DNA from: Acidobacteriaceae bacterium
Lineage (GTDB): Bacteria; Acidobacteriota; Terriglobia; Terriglobales; Acidobacteriaceae
Length of the DNA: 64,000 nucleotides
Direction: 5' to 3'
NCBI GenBank assembly: GCA_003138515.1
Contig: PLGG01000017.1
Location: forward strand, 195,098 to 259,097
The notes beneath the pieces are model-generated. The model searched no databases. It worked only from the letters and a program-made list of their open reading frames with translations, and was not told the DNA's origin. A program made the translations under genes and the position numbers. Positions within the stretch are counted from its first letter, which is position 1, and every line of letters begins with the position of its first letter. Positions 51,113-61,089 of the stretch are shown piece after piece.

Positions 51113-52138
51113 ATGAATCCGCGACTTCATGCGCTTTCTGCTATCGCATTTGGCCTCGCGCTCGCCGGCGCCGTCCCGGCCGCCAACGCCGACAAGAGGC
51201 CCAAGCAGGACGTGAAACCCATGGCCGGCCCTCGCGCCACGGTCCTGCGCGTTACCTGGCTCTACATTTCGCCCGCAACCGGCTCTCAAAAGGTCGAAAA
51301 AGTGCAAGTCGGCCGCGAAATGGTCGTTGCGGAAAAGAACGGCACGTGGTTTCGCGTCTTTGCCAATACCGACATAGCAGAGCAGCACAACGATAGGGAT
51401 ACACCGATGGTTGGCGAAGATACGACCCCGCCGCCGATCTCCGGGTGGATGGAGGCCAAGGGAATCGTCGAAGAAACCACGCCGAACGGCGACCAGATTC
51501 TGATGGGCGCAGCCGCCAACCAGGAGGCTCTGGCCTCGAATCCACGCGGCCCTGCCAACGCTGCCCAAAGCGCTCGCTCCCTCTATCGTCGCGTCGTCGA
51601 AATGTTTCCCAACTCGCCGCTTGCACCCGAAGCTGCATGGCGGGCTGCCGACATTCAGTGGCAGGTGGAAAAAGCCGACGCCTCAACCTTGCCGTCAGCG
51701 CATGAGCGCGATCCGGTGTACCGCCAGTCGATGGACGAGGACGCCTTGCGCAAGGTGATCAAGTACTATCCCCGCACGCGCTGGGCGGCATTTGCTGCCT
51801 TTGACCTGATTGACAACAAGCTCTGCGGCGATTGGGAAGGCACGACGCAGTGCCCGGAGAAGGAGGCTGACATCTACCTCAAGTACGCCGATGAATACCC
51901 AGACGGCCCGCGAACAGCGCGAGCGCTCTACGAGGCTGTCTACCGTTTCGCCGTCCTTAAGGACATGTACGACGCCAGCGGAGATGATCGCAAAAGCAAC
52001 GAAGCCCACAACCAGGCGCGCACTGTCGCCGCCCAACTGAAAGCTCACTTTGCCGACTCCGATTATGCCTTAGAGGCCGGAGCGCTGGTGTACAAATTGG
52101 ATGAAGGGGTTCCTGTCTACGGCATTGAACGGGAGTGA
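51113..52138 (+). CDS. Exported SH3-like/TPR-like hypothetical protein
   Basis: About 341 aa. A signal peptide (LSAIAFGLALAGAVPAANA) is followed by an SH3b-like beta segment (RVTWLYISPATGSQKVEKV, then GTWFRVF and SGWMEAKGIV). A helical part has YbgF/TPR-like lines such as ARSLYRRVVEMFPNSPLAPEA and EADIYLKYADEYPDGPRTA. It is probably periplasmic and may bind peptidoglycan. Two cysteines (LCGDWEGTTQC) may form a disulfide. It sits between threonine dehydratase and uppP. Confidence 0.72.
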   Translation: MNPRLHALSAIAFGLALAGAVPAANADKRPKQDVKPMAGPRATVLRVTWLYISPATGSQKVEKVQVGREMVVAEKNGTWFRVFANTDIAEQHNDRDTPMVGEDTTPPPISGWMEAKGIVEETTPNGDQILMGAAANQEALASNPRGPANAAQSARSLYRRVVEMFPNSPLAPEAAWRAADIQWQVEKADASTLPSAHERDPVYRQSMDEDALRKVIKYYPRTRWAAFAAFDLIDNKLCGDWEGTTQCPEKEADIYLKYADEYPDGPRTARALYEAVYRFAVLKDMYDASGDDRKSNEAHNQARTVAAQLKAHFADSDYALEAGALVYKLDEGVPVYGIERE

Positions 52139-52198
52139 GCGGCTCATGGCCTCCCGGACGCGCTAAGACACGCATCAAAGAGACAGCCAGGAGGCTTT

Positions 52199-53119
52199 TT
52201 GAGCCCGTATATTTTGTCCATCCTTTTGGGAATTGTTGAAGGTTTGACCGAGTTTTTGCCGGTCAGTTCGACCGCGCATCTCCGCATTGCCGAAGCCCTG
52301 ATGAAGATCCCGCTCGGCGACTCAGCCTGCTCCGTTGGCAACACGGCTTGCCTTCAGGATGTCGCCTACTGGAATATGTACACGGTCGTCATCCAGGTTG
52401 GCGCAATCATGGCGCTATGCCTGCTCTTCCTTGAAAGAATCATCAACTTTCTCCGCACTTTTCCCCGCGGCGAAACCGGCGACCGTACCTGGTTCAACCA
52501 TCCCATCTCCCTGACGCTCATTGCTTTCGCATGCACGTCCGTCCCCGCCCTGCTGCTGCGCAAGTGGAGCGAAAAGAACCTGGACAACCTGAATGCCATC
52601 GCAATCGCGCTGCTCGCTGGCGGCATTGTGATGTGGGTCATCGACTCATGGAGCACGCGCCATGAGGCGAGCACCACGCACGTCGAAGAGATGACCCTCC
52701 CGCAAGCTGTGTGGATTGGCCTTTGCCAGTCGCTCTCCGCGATCTTCCCCGGCACCTCGCGCTCGATGTCGACGATTGCCGCTGGCCAGCTCGCGGGTCT
52801 CGATCGCCCCTCGGCGCTCGAATTCAGCTTTCTGCTCTCCATTCCCACGATGATTGCCGCGACCGGCTGGGATTTGATCAAGGAGGTTCATGCCTCCAAG
52901 TCTGTCGATGGCGCAGTCGCCGCCGCACATGTGGTCATGAACGGGCAACGCTGGATCGTGCTGATCATCGGCACAGTCGTCTCGTTCATCGTCGCGCTTG
53001 GGGTGGTTGAGTGGTTTCTTCACTGGGTCCGCAAGCACGGCTTCACGATGTTCGCCATCTACCGGATTTTGCTGGGTGGCGCCCTGCTCATTTGGGGCGC
53101 GCGGCTGATCGCGCGCTAG
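52199..53119 (+). CDS. uppP: Undecaprenyl-diphosphatase (BacA)
   Basis: Recycles the lipid carrier for peptidoglycan and other glycans. The two active-site motifs are EGLTEFLPVSSTAHL at residues 14-28 and FPGTSRSMSTIAAG. About eight membrane helices are seen. At 306 aa it is slightly long, with an insertion after the first motif. The TTG start has AGGAGG four bases upstream. Confidence 0.95.
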   Translation: MSPYILSILLGIVEGLTEFLPVSSTAHLRIAEALMKIPLGDSACSVGNTACLQDVAYWNMYTVVIQVGAIMALCLLFLERIINFLRTFPRGETGDRTWFNHPISLTLIAFACTSVPALLLRKWSEKNLDNLNAIAIALLAGGIVMWVIDSWSTRHEASTTHVEEMTLPQAVWIGLCQSLSAIFPGTSRSMSTIAAGQLAGLDRPSALEFSFLLSIPTMIAATGWDLIKEVHASKSVDGAVAAAHVVMNGQRWIVLIIGTVVSFIVALGVVEWFLHWVRKHGFTMFAIYRILLGGALLIWGARLIAR

Positions 53120-53390
53120 CGCTGGGCAAACCGGGATCCTGGTCGGGCCTCCGTCTTCGAATTTAAGCGGCAGCCTCCGACGTAATCTACGCCGCGCCTT
53201 CGCCTCGCTTCGCAAACTCGGTTCGATTGCCCATCCACGGTTAATGCCCGAGGTTCCCCTTGGCGCTGTTTAGCAGGGATCCGCCCCTCCAGACGCCGAT
53301 AATGGAAGTTGCTCTGGGACGATTTTGCCTCGATCCTCGGTCGGCCGATAAAACCCTGTCCGGCAGACAGAGGTGGGTACCGCCCTCGTC

Positions 53391-55982
53391 ATGAAGCCCA
53401 TCCGCATTGTTCTGTCGCCCACGCGCAGCCGCCCCGTGAACATGTTCCTGGGGCTGGTTCTGATGCTGGTCGCGCTCCTCCTTTTCCTCGCCCTGGCAAC
53501 CTTTCATGCCTCTGACCCTTCGCTCAACACGGCCACGGATTCCGCGGTGGCCCGCAATTGGGTCGGCCTTTTTGGCGCATACCTCAGCGACGTCTTGATG
53601 CAATCGCTCGGCCTCACTGCACTTTTGCTGCCGTTCTGGCTGGGTGGCGTGGGTTGGACGTGGATGCGGTCGCGGCCCGGAGGTTCGCCCATCCTCCGCT
53701 GGATGGGTACCATTCTCGCTTTAGTTTTCCTGCCGGCAGTCTTTGGTCTGCTCCCATGGCATTGGCGCTGGCTCCACATCGTTCCAGTGGAAGGCGTGGT
53801 TGGACGGCTGGTGGCCGGGTTGCTGGTGGTCTATTTGAACATCCAGGGAGCCTGGCTGGTCGCCACTGCGCTCGCCGCCTGCGGCCTTTACTTCGCATCC
53901 GCCATCAGCTTCTGGGTCATCCGCGAAAGCTTTGCGGAACGTTGGGCTCAGCTCTCCGCCTGGCTGGAAAAATGGCGCGAACGACGCCTTGAACGCAGGG
54001 AAGCCCGCGCGGAAACACGGGCGGAACGCGAAGCCCTGCATGTGGGCCAGAACCCGCCCGTGCCTTTTCCGAAGCTCGTTACCGCGGCCGGACCTGACGA
54101 CGAGTCTGAGCCGCCTGCCCGCCGGTCGAATCGCTTCCTCTCGTTCTTCACGCGCCGCCGCGCACGCCAGCCGGACCCGCTGGACGAAATTCCCGCTTAT
54201 CAGCGCAACGATCTCAGGCGGGAATCTGAAGAACCAACTGAAACTGCGATTCCCATTACACAGCGCCGGCCGAGCATCTGGGAGCGCCGCGAGCCGGAAA
54301 CGGCAACGGTGGCTCCCGCAACGGTTCCGGCGGCGACGGTTGCGCCACTCCGTCCCATCCAAGCTGAACCAGTAGCCGCACTACCGGCGAATCCATGGCC
54401 CGCCGCAAAACCAGCGCCGCCTCAGGATCCGCCGCAACCTCATGCGGATGCGATTGCCATTCACAATCGCGCCGACGCCGATTTGCGCACGGTCACCATC
54501 GCCCCCAAAAACGTGAGCGGCTTCAAGCTGCCCTCAAGCACGTTACTGAGCGCGGGCGAAGCCCCGCAATCTGTACGCGAGGACGAACTCCGGGAAGAGG
54601 CCAAAGTCCTCGTCGAGAAGTGCGCGGAGTTCGATGTGCGCGGCCAGGTGGTGCAAATCAATCCCGGCCCCATGGTCACAACCTTCGAGTTCAAGCCCGA
54701 GGCCGGCGTCAAATACTCCCGCGTTACAGGATTGGCCGACGACCTATGCCTGGCCATGCGCGCCGAAAGCATCCTCATTGAACGCATGGCCGGCAAGAGC
54801 ACGGTAGGCATTCAGGTGCCGAACCACGAGCGCGAGACCATCCACTTGCGTGACGTGATCGAAAGCGAAACCTTCATCAAGGCGCGCTCGCGCCTCACGC
54901 TCTCGATGGGCAAAGACATCAACGGCCGCATCGTCACCGCCGATCTGGCCTCCATGCCACATATTCTCATTGCCGGATCCACAGGTTCGGGAAAGTCCGT
55001 GGCTATCAACGCCATGATCATGAGCCTGCTTTACCGCACCACCCCTCACCAGGTTCGGCTCATCCTCGTCGATCCCAAGCGCGTGGAGCTGGGCATGTAC
55101 GAGGGCGTTCCTCATCTCTTCACGCCCATCATCACCGAGCCCAAACTGGCCGCGAACGCCTTGCGCAACGCCGTGCGCGAAATGGAGCGCCGCCTCAAGC
55201 TCTTGGCCAGCCGCAGCGTCCGTCACATCGACCAGTACAACAAGCTCTTTGAGGGCTCCATGCCCTCGCTCTTCGATGAGGGTGAGCAGGAGGAGCCGTT
55301 GCCCTACATCGTCATCATCATCGACGAGCTGGCCGATTTGATGATGCTCGACCGTGCCAACGTCGAAGAATCCGTCACGCGCCTCGCGCAAATGGCGCGC
55401 GCCGTGGGCATTCATCTCATCCTCGCTACGCAGCGGCCCAGCGTCGATGTCATCACCGGTCTCATCAAGGCCAACATTCCCACGCGCATCAGCTTCCGCC
55501 TCGCCACCAAGGTTGACTCGCGCACCATCCTCGATACCAATGGCGCCGAAGCGCTCCTGGGTCGCGGCGACATGCTGTTCCTTCCCCCTGGAACCAGCCG
55601 CCTGATGCGCCTGCACGCTCCCTACGTGAGCGAGAAGGAGACCGCAGCCGTGGTCGATTTCTGGAAATCGCAAGGCCAGGCCGAGTACGTCGAAGGTTTC
55701 CTCGAATCGCCCAAGGACGAGCGTTCGGCCATGGAAGGTGAAAACGAAGACGCCAATGAAGACGATCCCATGTTTGACGACGCGGTTCGTCTCGTCTTCG
55801 AGTTTGGCAAGGCATCCACATCGCTTTTGCAGCGTCGGCTGCGCGTCGGCTACGGACGCGCCGCGCATTTGATCGATCTGATGGAGCGTGACGGCCTTGT
55901 CGGCGCCGCCGATGGTCCCCGTCCCCGCGAGCTCCTCAAAGCCCCCAACTGGCTCCATGAAATCGCGGTCGGCAACGAATAA
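53391..55982 (+). CDS. ftsK: FtsK/SpoIIIE DNA translocase
   Basis: Pumps chromosome ends across the septum during division. Four or five N-terminal helices span about residues 17-185. A charged, proline-rich linker of about 180 residues leads to the alpha/beta motor with Walker A GSTGSGKS (about 529-536) and Walker B region YIVIIIDELADLMML. The gamma winged helix lies near residues 795-850 (KASTSLLQRRLRVGYGRA). I used ATG 53391; a GTG 18 bases earlier is in frame. It is about 863 aa. Confidence 0.95.
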   Translation: MKPIRIVLSPTRSRPVNMFLGLVLMLVALLLFLALATFHASDPSLNTATDSAVARNWVGLFGAYLSDVLMQSLGLTALLLPFWLGGVGWTWMRSRPGGSPILRWMGTILALVFLPAVFGLLPWHWRWLHIVPVEGVVGRLVAGLLVVYLNIQGAWLVATALAACGLYFASAISFWVIRESFAERWAQLSAWLEKWRERRLERREARAETRAEREALHVGQNPPVPFPKLVTAAGPDDESEPPARRSNRFLSFFTRRRARQPDPLDEIPAYQRNDLRRESEEPTETAIPITQRRPSIWERREPETATVAPATVPAATVAPLRPIQAEPVAALPANPWPAAKPAPPQDPPQPHADAIAIHNRADADLRTVTIAPKNVSGFKLPSSTLLSAGEAPQSVREDELREEAKVLVEKCAEFDVRGQVVQINPGPMVTTFEFKPEAGVKYSRVTGLADDLCLAMRAESILIERMAGKSTVGIQVPNHERETIHLRDVIESETFIKARSRLTLSMGKDINGRIVTADLASMPHILIAGSTGSGKSVAINAMIMSLLYRTTPHQVRLILVDPKRVELGMYEGVPHLFTPIITEPKLAANALRNAVREMERRLKLLASRSVRHIDQYNKLFEGSMPSLFDEGEQEEPLPYIVIIIDELADLMMLDRANVEESVTRLAQMARAVGIHLILATQRPSVDVITGLIKANIPTRISFRLATKVDSRTILDTNGAEALLGRGDMLFLPPGTSRLMRLHAPYVSEKETAAVVDFWKSQGQAEYVEGFLESPKDERSAMEGENEDANEDDPMFDDAVRLVFEFGKASTSLLQRRLRVGYGRAAHLIDLMERDGLVGAADGPRPRELLKAPNWLHEIAVGNE

Positions 55983-56169
55983 TCTGGGTAGTTGATTCGC
56001 TTGGAATCGCAGGGTAAATGGCTGGATCGGGAGTTGTTGCCCGCCGAAGCCGTTATGCTAGACTTCGTGATGGAAACGTTTACTCCGCCCGGCGAGGCAG
56101 ATTCTTGATTGCCCCTTGCTGTGGATGCATTCAGTGCCAGGCGGTACTTCTTGAGAAAGCGCACTCCGC

Positions 56170-56199
56170 TTGACAAGTGCGCCAGTAAAGCAATTTACT
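56170..56199 (+). promoter_or_regulatory. Sigma-70-like promoter TTGACA-18-TTTACT
   Basis: TTGACA (56170-56175), an 18-bp spacer and TTTACT (56194-56199) precede the symporter gene by about 55 bp. The -35 is perfect and the -10 matches four of six bases. Confidence 0.5.
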
Positions 56200-56257
56200 T
56201 AGGTTCGACCGTCAAGCAACCTTTGCGGACACGTTCTGGCTTTTTCGGGTGACACTC

Positions 56258-58162
56258 ATGTTCTCATTCGCTCCCGCCTCTCTCGCCGATGGCCTTTTCG
56301 GCAGTTGGCCAACCCTGCTTGCCTTAAGCGCGGAACCGCTCGCGCATTTGCGCACGCTCGATATCCTTATCATCACGATTTACTTCGCCATGGTGCTCTG
56401 GATTGGCTTCTATCTCAAGGGCCGCTCCAACACCGGCGAAGAGTTTTTCATGGCCGGCCGCGAAATGACCGCCTGGATCGCTGGGCTGAGCTTTGTCAGC
56501 GCCAATCTCGGCTCGCTCGAACTGATGGGCTGGGCCGGGTCCGCCTACCAATACGGCATTTTGGCCACCCACTGGTATTGGATCGGCGCCATTCCCGCCA
56601 TGCTCTTCCTCGGCTTGGTCATGATGCCTTTCTACTACGTCTGCAAAACCCACTCTGTGCCCGGCTATCTCGACCTGCGCTACGGCGGTGGCGCCCGCAG
56701 CGTGGCCGCCATCTCCTTCGCCGCCGAAATGATCCTCATGAGCGGCGTGAACATGTTTGCCATGGCCGTTGTCATGAAAGTCGTCCTCGGTTGGGATATC
56801 ACCTTCAGCATCTTCGTCTCCTCCATCGCGGTTGCCATCTACGTGGGCCTCGGCGGCCTGCGCTCCGCTATTTTCAACGAAGTGCTGCAATTCGTGTTGA
56901 TCTGGGGCGGCGCGCTGCTGGTGCCCATCCTCGGCCTGATTCAGACCGGTGGCGTCGCCGGCCTGAAAACTCAGATCATGGCCAACATGCAGTCCATGAC
57001 CGGCGTGCGCAGTGACAGCTACTTCCACATGTGGCGCGACACGGGCAGCTTTGCCGCCAATCCCATGGGCGTGCACTGGACCGGCATTGTCTTCGGCCTC
57101 GGCTTTGTCATCAGCTTCGGCTACTGGACTACCGACTTCCTCGTCGTCCAGCGCGTCCTGGCCGCCCACAACCTCCGCGCCGCGCGCATGGCCCCGATCA
57201 TCGGTTCGTTCTTCAAGATGGCCGTTCCGTTCATCGTCATCCTGCCCGGCTTGCTCGGACTCGTGCTCCTGCAAAATCCCGATGGCAGCCGACGTCAGCT
57301 TGTCGGCGAAGATGTCGTCGCTGCCTGCGCTGTTTCTTCTTCATCGGGACAGGTTGAAGATGGGCCGGCTTGCTCTGCGGCAATGGCCAAGAGCACCCTG
57401 CCCGCCGCCTACCAGCAGAAAGTCCTCAGCGGGGCGCCCGGCTCTGAACTGCACAGCTACAACCAGGCCCTTCCCCTGATGATGGTTCGCTATCTCGGGC
57501 CCGGCCTTCTCGGTCTCGGCATCACCGCTCTCATCGCCGGATTCATGAGCGGGATGGCCGGCAACGTCAGCGCCTTTTCCACCGTTTGGACTTACGACAT
57601 CTACAAGCCGCTCATCAACAAGAAAGGTTCCGACAGCCACTATGTATTGGTCGGGCGTCTCTCCATTCTGATCGGCGTTGCGGTATCCATTGGCGCAGCC
57701 TGTCTGGTCATGCACGCGCACGGCATCATGGACTACGTCCAGGCGCTCTTCTCGATCTTCGTCGCCCCACTGCTGGCCACCATTCTCTTCGGCATGTTCT
57801 GGACGCGCGCTACAAAGCTGGCGGGCTTTCTCGGCCTGTTGTTTGGCATTATTTTCTCAGCCAGCCTGTTCATGTGGGTCAAGCTCGTTCCCGCCGCATT
57901 GGCCAACGTCGCGCTTTCGCCCGACGCCAAGCCGATGGCCGAAAATGTCTTTCGCGCCCTGTGGGCGTTTCTCTTTTCCGCCATCGTTATAGTCCTCGTC
58001 AGCCTGCTCACAAAGCCGCGGCCGGTGGCGGAATTGGACGGTCTAGTCTACGGTGCCACAAAACTTCCTAAAGAAGAGCCGGCGCCGTTCTACAAGAAGG
58101 AATGGGTTTGGGCGACCCTCGCGGTGATCATCTTTGCCGGGCTCAACATCATATTCTGGTAG
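56258..58162 (+). CDS. Sodium:solute symporter (SSS family, sugar-type)
   Basis: About 634 aa with 14 or so membrane helices. SSS/SGLT-like segments are FFMAGREMTAWIAGLSFVSANLGS-type sequence after the first helix and VPGYLDLRYGG. GLITALIAGFMSGMAGNVSAFSTVWTYDIYK-like sequence follows further on. An external loop of about 70 residues (VAACAVSSSSGQVEDGPACS) contains two cysteines. An in-frame GTG lies nine bases earlier. It heads a three-gene set with a 73-aa membrane protein and an isomerase, which suggests sugar uptake and use. Confidence 0.9.
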   Translation: MFSFAPASLADGLFGSWPTLLALSAEPLAHLRTLDILIITIYFAMVLWIGFYLKGRSNTGEEFFMAGREMTAWIAGLSFVSANLGSLELMGWAGSAYQYGILATHWYWIGAIPAMLFLGLVMMPFYYVCKTHSVPGYLDLRYGGGARSVAAISFAAEMILMSGVNMFAMAVVMKVVLGWDITFSIFVSSIAVAIYVGLGGLRSAIFNEVLQFVLIWGGALLVPILGLIQTGGVAGLKTQIMANMQSMTGVRSDSYFHMWRDTGSFAANPMGVHWTGIVFGLGFVISFGYWTTDFLVVQRVLAAHNLRAARMAPIIGSFFKMAVPFIVILPGLLGLVLLQNPDGSRRQLVGEDVVAACAVSSSSGQVEDGPACSAAMAKSTLPAAYQQKVLSGAPGSELHSYNQALPLMMVRYLGPGLLGLGITALIAGFMSGMAGNVSAFSTVWTYDIYKPLINKKGSDSHYVLVGRLSILIGVAVSIGAACLVMHAHGIMDYVQALFSIFVAPLLATILFGMFWTRATKLAGFLGLLFGIIFSASLFMWVKLVPAALANVALSPDAKPMAENVFRALWAFLFSAIVIVLVSLLTKPRPVAELDGLVYGATKLPKEEPAPFYKKEWVWATLAVIIFAGLNIIFW

Positions 58163-58225
58163 CGGGCGGGAGTTCGTAACAGCGCTGAAGATTTGCGTGG
58201 TTGAGGAGCGGAAAGGAAAAAGGTT

Positions 58226-58447
58226 ATGCACGGTTCAGGAATTCCGATCTGGTTTTTCATTGGCGTCCTGTTGGTCATCTATGGCGCCATGATTCTCGGC
58301 TACGGCGTCTTCGAATGGACCACTGGAGCTTACGCGTCAGGCGTACAGTTGACCAACCTGCACACGCCGGTCTGGTGGGGCGGCGTCCTTGCGGCGCTCG
58401 GCTTCTTCTACGTCATTAAGTTTCGCCCGGGCAATTCGAGCAAGTAG
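58226..58447 (+). CDS. Small two-helix membrane protein between symporter and isomerase
   Basis: A 73-aa protein with two hydrophobic helices (about residues 8-30 and 48-64) and a short loop. AAAGG lies about ten bases before the ATG. It starts 63 bp after the symporter and ends 57 bp before the isomerase, so it is probably part of that operon and may be a symporter accessory subunit (inference). No family recognised. Confidence 0.7.
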   Translation: MHGSGIPIWFFIGVLLVIYGAMILGYGVFEWTTGAYASGVQLTNLHTPVWWGGVLAALGFFYVIKFRPGNSSK

Positions 58448-58504
58448 AGAACTTTCAAGTCAGTCTGTTTTTTCTTGAGAAATGAAGGTCAAAGGAGCAC
58501 GAAA

Positions 58505-59929
58505 ATGGCAGCGCAACGCAAAATGACTTTTGGAATCGTAGTCGGAAATCGCGGCTTTTTCCCTGGCCATTTGGCCAAGACGGGCCGGGATGAAATCATG
58601 GCCGTTTTAGAAGCGGCAGGCGCTCAGGCCATCGTGCTGAGTCCAGAGGAGTCGAGACATGGTGCGGTCGAGACCTACGACGAGTCGCTCCGATGCGCCG
58701 AGCTCTTCAAAAAACACGCTGAGGAGATTGACGGCATCATCGTCACTTTGCCCAACTTCGGCGAAGAACGCGGCATCGTCGATGCCATCCGGCTCTCCGG
58801 CCTCAAGGTTCCGGTGCTGGTGCAGGCCACACCCGACAGCTCAGACAACATGACCATCGCCGTGCGGCGCGACAGCTTCTGCGGCAAGATGAGCGCCTGC
58901 AATAACATGATGCAGTACGGCATCGATTATTCGCTCACCACGCTGCACACTGAGACGGTGTCCTCGCCCGAATTCAAGGCCGACCTCGAGTGGTTTTCGC
59001 AGGTTTGCCGCATCGTGAAAGGCCTCAAGAACCTCAAAATCGGCGCCATCGGCGCGCGTCCCACTGCCTTCAACACCGTGCGCTACTCCGAGCGCATCTT
59101 CGAGACCTCCGGAATCTCGATTGAGACGCTCGATCTGTCGGAGGTCTTCGGCCGCATCAACCGCATGAAAGACAATGACGACGCGGCCCAGGCCAAGCTC
59201 GCGGCCATCAAGAAATACGTCACCACCTCCGGAGTTCCCGAAGCGGCCCTGCTCAAGATGGCCAAGCTGGGCGCTGTCGTCGACGGCTGGATGAAGCAGA
59301 CGCACTGCACCATCAGCGCCGTGCAGTGTTGGACTTCGATGGAAGAATTCTTCGGCGTTGTGCCCTGCACCATCATGAGCATGATGTCGAACGAGCTCAT
59401 CCCCTCCGCCTGCGAAGTCGATGTCCCCGGCACGCTCAGCATGTACATGCTGGCGCTCGCCAGCCAAACGCCCTCGGCGCTGCTCGACTGGAACAACAAC
59501 TACGGCAGCGATCCCAACAAGTGCGTCTGCTTCCACTGCTCCAACCTGCCCAAGCACTTCTTCAAGGAAGTCAAGATGGACTTCCAGCAGATCATCGCCG
59601 GCACGGTGGGCAAGGAAAACACCTACGGCACCTGCGAGGGCGTCATCAAGCCCGGCGCTATGTGCTTTGCCCGCTACTCCACCGACGACCGCCGCGGCGT
59701 GGTTCGCGGCTACACTGGAGCCGGCCGCTTCACCGACGATCCGCTCCAGACCTTCGGCGGCGCCGGCGTGGCCGAGATTCCCCAGTTGCAGAAGCTGCTC
59801 AAGTACATCTGCCGCGAAGGATTCGAGCACCATGTTGCCGCGAACTTCAGTAACGTGTCGAAGTCCATTCACGAGGCCGCCCGGTACCTCGGCTGGGAAA
59901 GCCGCTATCACCCCGCGCTCGAGGACTAG
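58505..59929 (+). CDS. L-fucose/L-arabinose-isomerase-like enzyme
   Basis: A 474-aa protein of the FucI/AraA superfamily. The N-terminal Rossmann-like domains show GIVVGNRGFFPGHLA and GIIVTLPNFGEERG. Probable metal and catalytic residues are in SACEVDVPGTLSM (Glu, Asp) and CFHCSNLP (His). AAAGGAG lies eight bases before the ATG. The sugar is not identifiable. The symporter upstream points to a transported aldose. A strong bidirectional terminator follows. Confidence 0.82.
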   Translation: MAAQRKMTFGIVVGNRGFFPGHLAKTGRDEIMAVLEAAGAQAIVLSPEESRHGAVETYDESLRCAELFKKHAEEIDGIIVTLPNFGEERGIVDAIRLSGLKVPVLVQATPDSSDNMTIAVRRDSFCGKMSACNNMMQYGIDYSLTTLHTETVSSPEFKADLEWFSQVCRIVKGLKNLKIGAIGARPTAFNTVRYSERIFETSGISIETLDLSEVFGRINRMKDNDDAAQAKLAAIKKYVTTSGVPEAALLKMAKLGAVVDGWMKQTHCTISAVQCWTSMEEFFGVVPCTIMSMMSNELIPSACEVDVPGTLSMYMLALASQTPSALLDWNNNYGSDPNKCVCFHCSNLPKHFFKEVKMDFQQIIAGTVGKENTYGTCEGVIKPGAMCFARYSTDDRRGVVRGYTGAGRFTDDPLQTFGGAGVAEIPQLQKLLKYICREGFEHHVAANFSNVSKSIHEAARYLGWESRYHPALED

Positions 59930-59959
59930 GCGAATTAGCGACCACGAACCTGTCCAACA

Positions 59960-59985
59960 GAAAAGGCCCCGTGAGGGGCCTTTTC
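59960..59985. terminator. Bidirectional intrinsic terminator
   Basis: GAAAAGGCCCC and GGGGCCTTTTC form a perfect 11-bp stem around a GTGA loop, with A/T runs on both sides. It serves the isomerase gene on the plus strand and ctaA on the minus strand. Repeated TAACTCCGC units (59987-60025) lie next to it. Confidence 0.9.
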
Positions 59986-60014
59986 TCTAACTCCGCTAAC
60001 TCCGCTGTCCTTCG

Positions 60015-60977
60015 CTAACTCCGCTGCTCCACCGGCTCCAGCGTCAGCCGCGCCGTCAGAACCACAAGCGCAACCCACAGCAGATCGGCGCCGAGCAGAT
60101 GCGCAATCTGCAGCCACACCGGGGCGAGAAATGCTACATCGAGGATCCCCAGCGCATACTGAACCGCTAGAAGAATCAGAACAAGCGCGGAGAGCCCTCG
60201 ATTGTCCCAGTGTTTCGTCCGCTGCGCCGCGCGAACCAACAGCCAGATCAGAAATATGCTGGCCACGAACGCGACCGTGGGATGCGTCCAGCGCCAGCGC
60301 ACCAGCCATCCGCTCGTTGCCGCAAAATCTTGCGCCAGCGCCGCGCCCAACGAGCTTTCCGGGTAAAGTGTGTCGCCCAGCGCGGCCAGCGATCCCGTCA
60401 CGCCAACAATAAGCACGACGATAATGGATGTGATCGCGCCGAACGACGCCTTGAAGCGAATCGTCCCGCGCAGGTAACCTGTTCGGCGGCTGAGCAAGTG
60501 CGCGGTGAGGGTGAGCGCCGCCAGCAGAAGCAGCGTGTTGGTCAGGTGCAACGCCAGGTACGGCGCGCGCAAGGGCGACCGGCTCTGCGCAGTCAGCCCG
60601 AGTTTCACCAGGAACGCTCCCAGCGCCGCTTCAATCACGGTAAACGCCACCGCAGAGATCGCCGCGCCACGCGCCAGGTGCCCGCGCGCAGTCCGTGCGA
60701 AAGTCCACGCCAGCAACGCCACAACCCCGAAAAGCGAAAGCCCGCTCGTGATGCGATGGGTGAACTCGATCGTTGTGTCGATCCGCGCAGAATGTTGAAT
60801 CACCGTGCCGTTGCACAATGGCCAGTGGTCGCCGCAGCCCGCTCCCGAGCCCGTGGCGCGCACCAGCCCGCCCCACAAAATCACCACGATGAAATACACC
60901 AGCAGGGCCCAGGCGAATCGCCGCAAGGCGAGCGAGGCAAGACGATGAGTTTGTGCCGGTGCGGCAGCGACGGTCAT
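60015..60977 (-). CDS. ctaA: Heme A synthase (COX15/CtaA)
   Basis: Oxidises heme O to heme A for aa3-type oxidases. Eight helices carry the paired heme histidines in EFTHRITSG, ALHLTNTLL, RWTHPTVAF and QIAHLLGADLLW. The first loop has GCGDHWPLCNG, with the family's cysteine pair. The start at 60977 has CGGAG six bases upstream and gives 320 aa; the very long open frame further upstream is rejected. No other cytochrome oxidase assembly genes are adjacent. Confidence 0.93.
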   Translation of the reverse strand: MTVAAAPAQTHRLASLALRRFAWALLVYFIVVILWGGLVRATGSGAGCGDHWPLCNGTVIQHSARIDTTIEFTHRITSGLSLFGVVALLAWTFARTARGHLARGAAISAVAFTVIEAALGAFLVKLGLTAQSRSPLRAPYLALHLTNTLLLLAALTLTAHLLSRRTGYLRGTIRFKASFGAITSIIVVLIVGVTGSLAALGDTLYPESSLGAALAQDFAATSGWLVRWRWTHPTVAFVASIFLIWLLVRAAQRTKHWDNRGLSALVLILLAVQYALGILDVAFLAPVWLQIAHLLGADLLWVALVVLTARLTLEPVEQRS

Positions 60978-61089
60978 AGAGATCTCCGGATCGAACTCAC
61001 CAGTGTAGAACAAGAGATGCCGCGCGAAGCGACAGCGGGCAATATAGAGGCTCATGCTCTTTCGGTCGATAAAGGCAAAAGAGACGCCA

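Noticed and set aside
54744..55958. 404-codon open frame antisense to ftsK
   Set aside because: It is the mirror of a well-supported gene, with composition typical of high-GC antisense frames (His/Asp/Gly-rich) and no motif or ribosome site.
58841..59911. 356-codon open frame antisense to the isomerase
   Set aside because: Shadow of the isomerase gene; no start context or domain.
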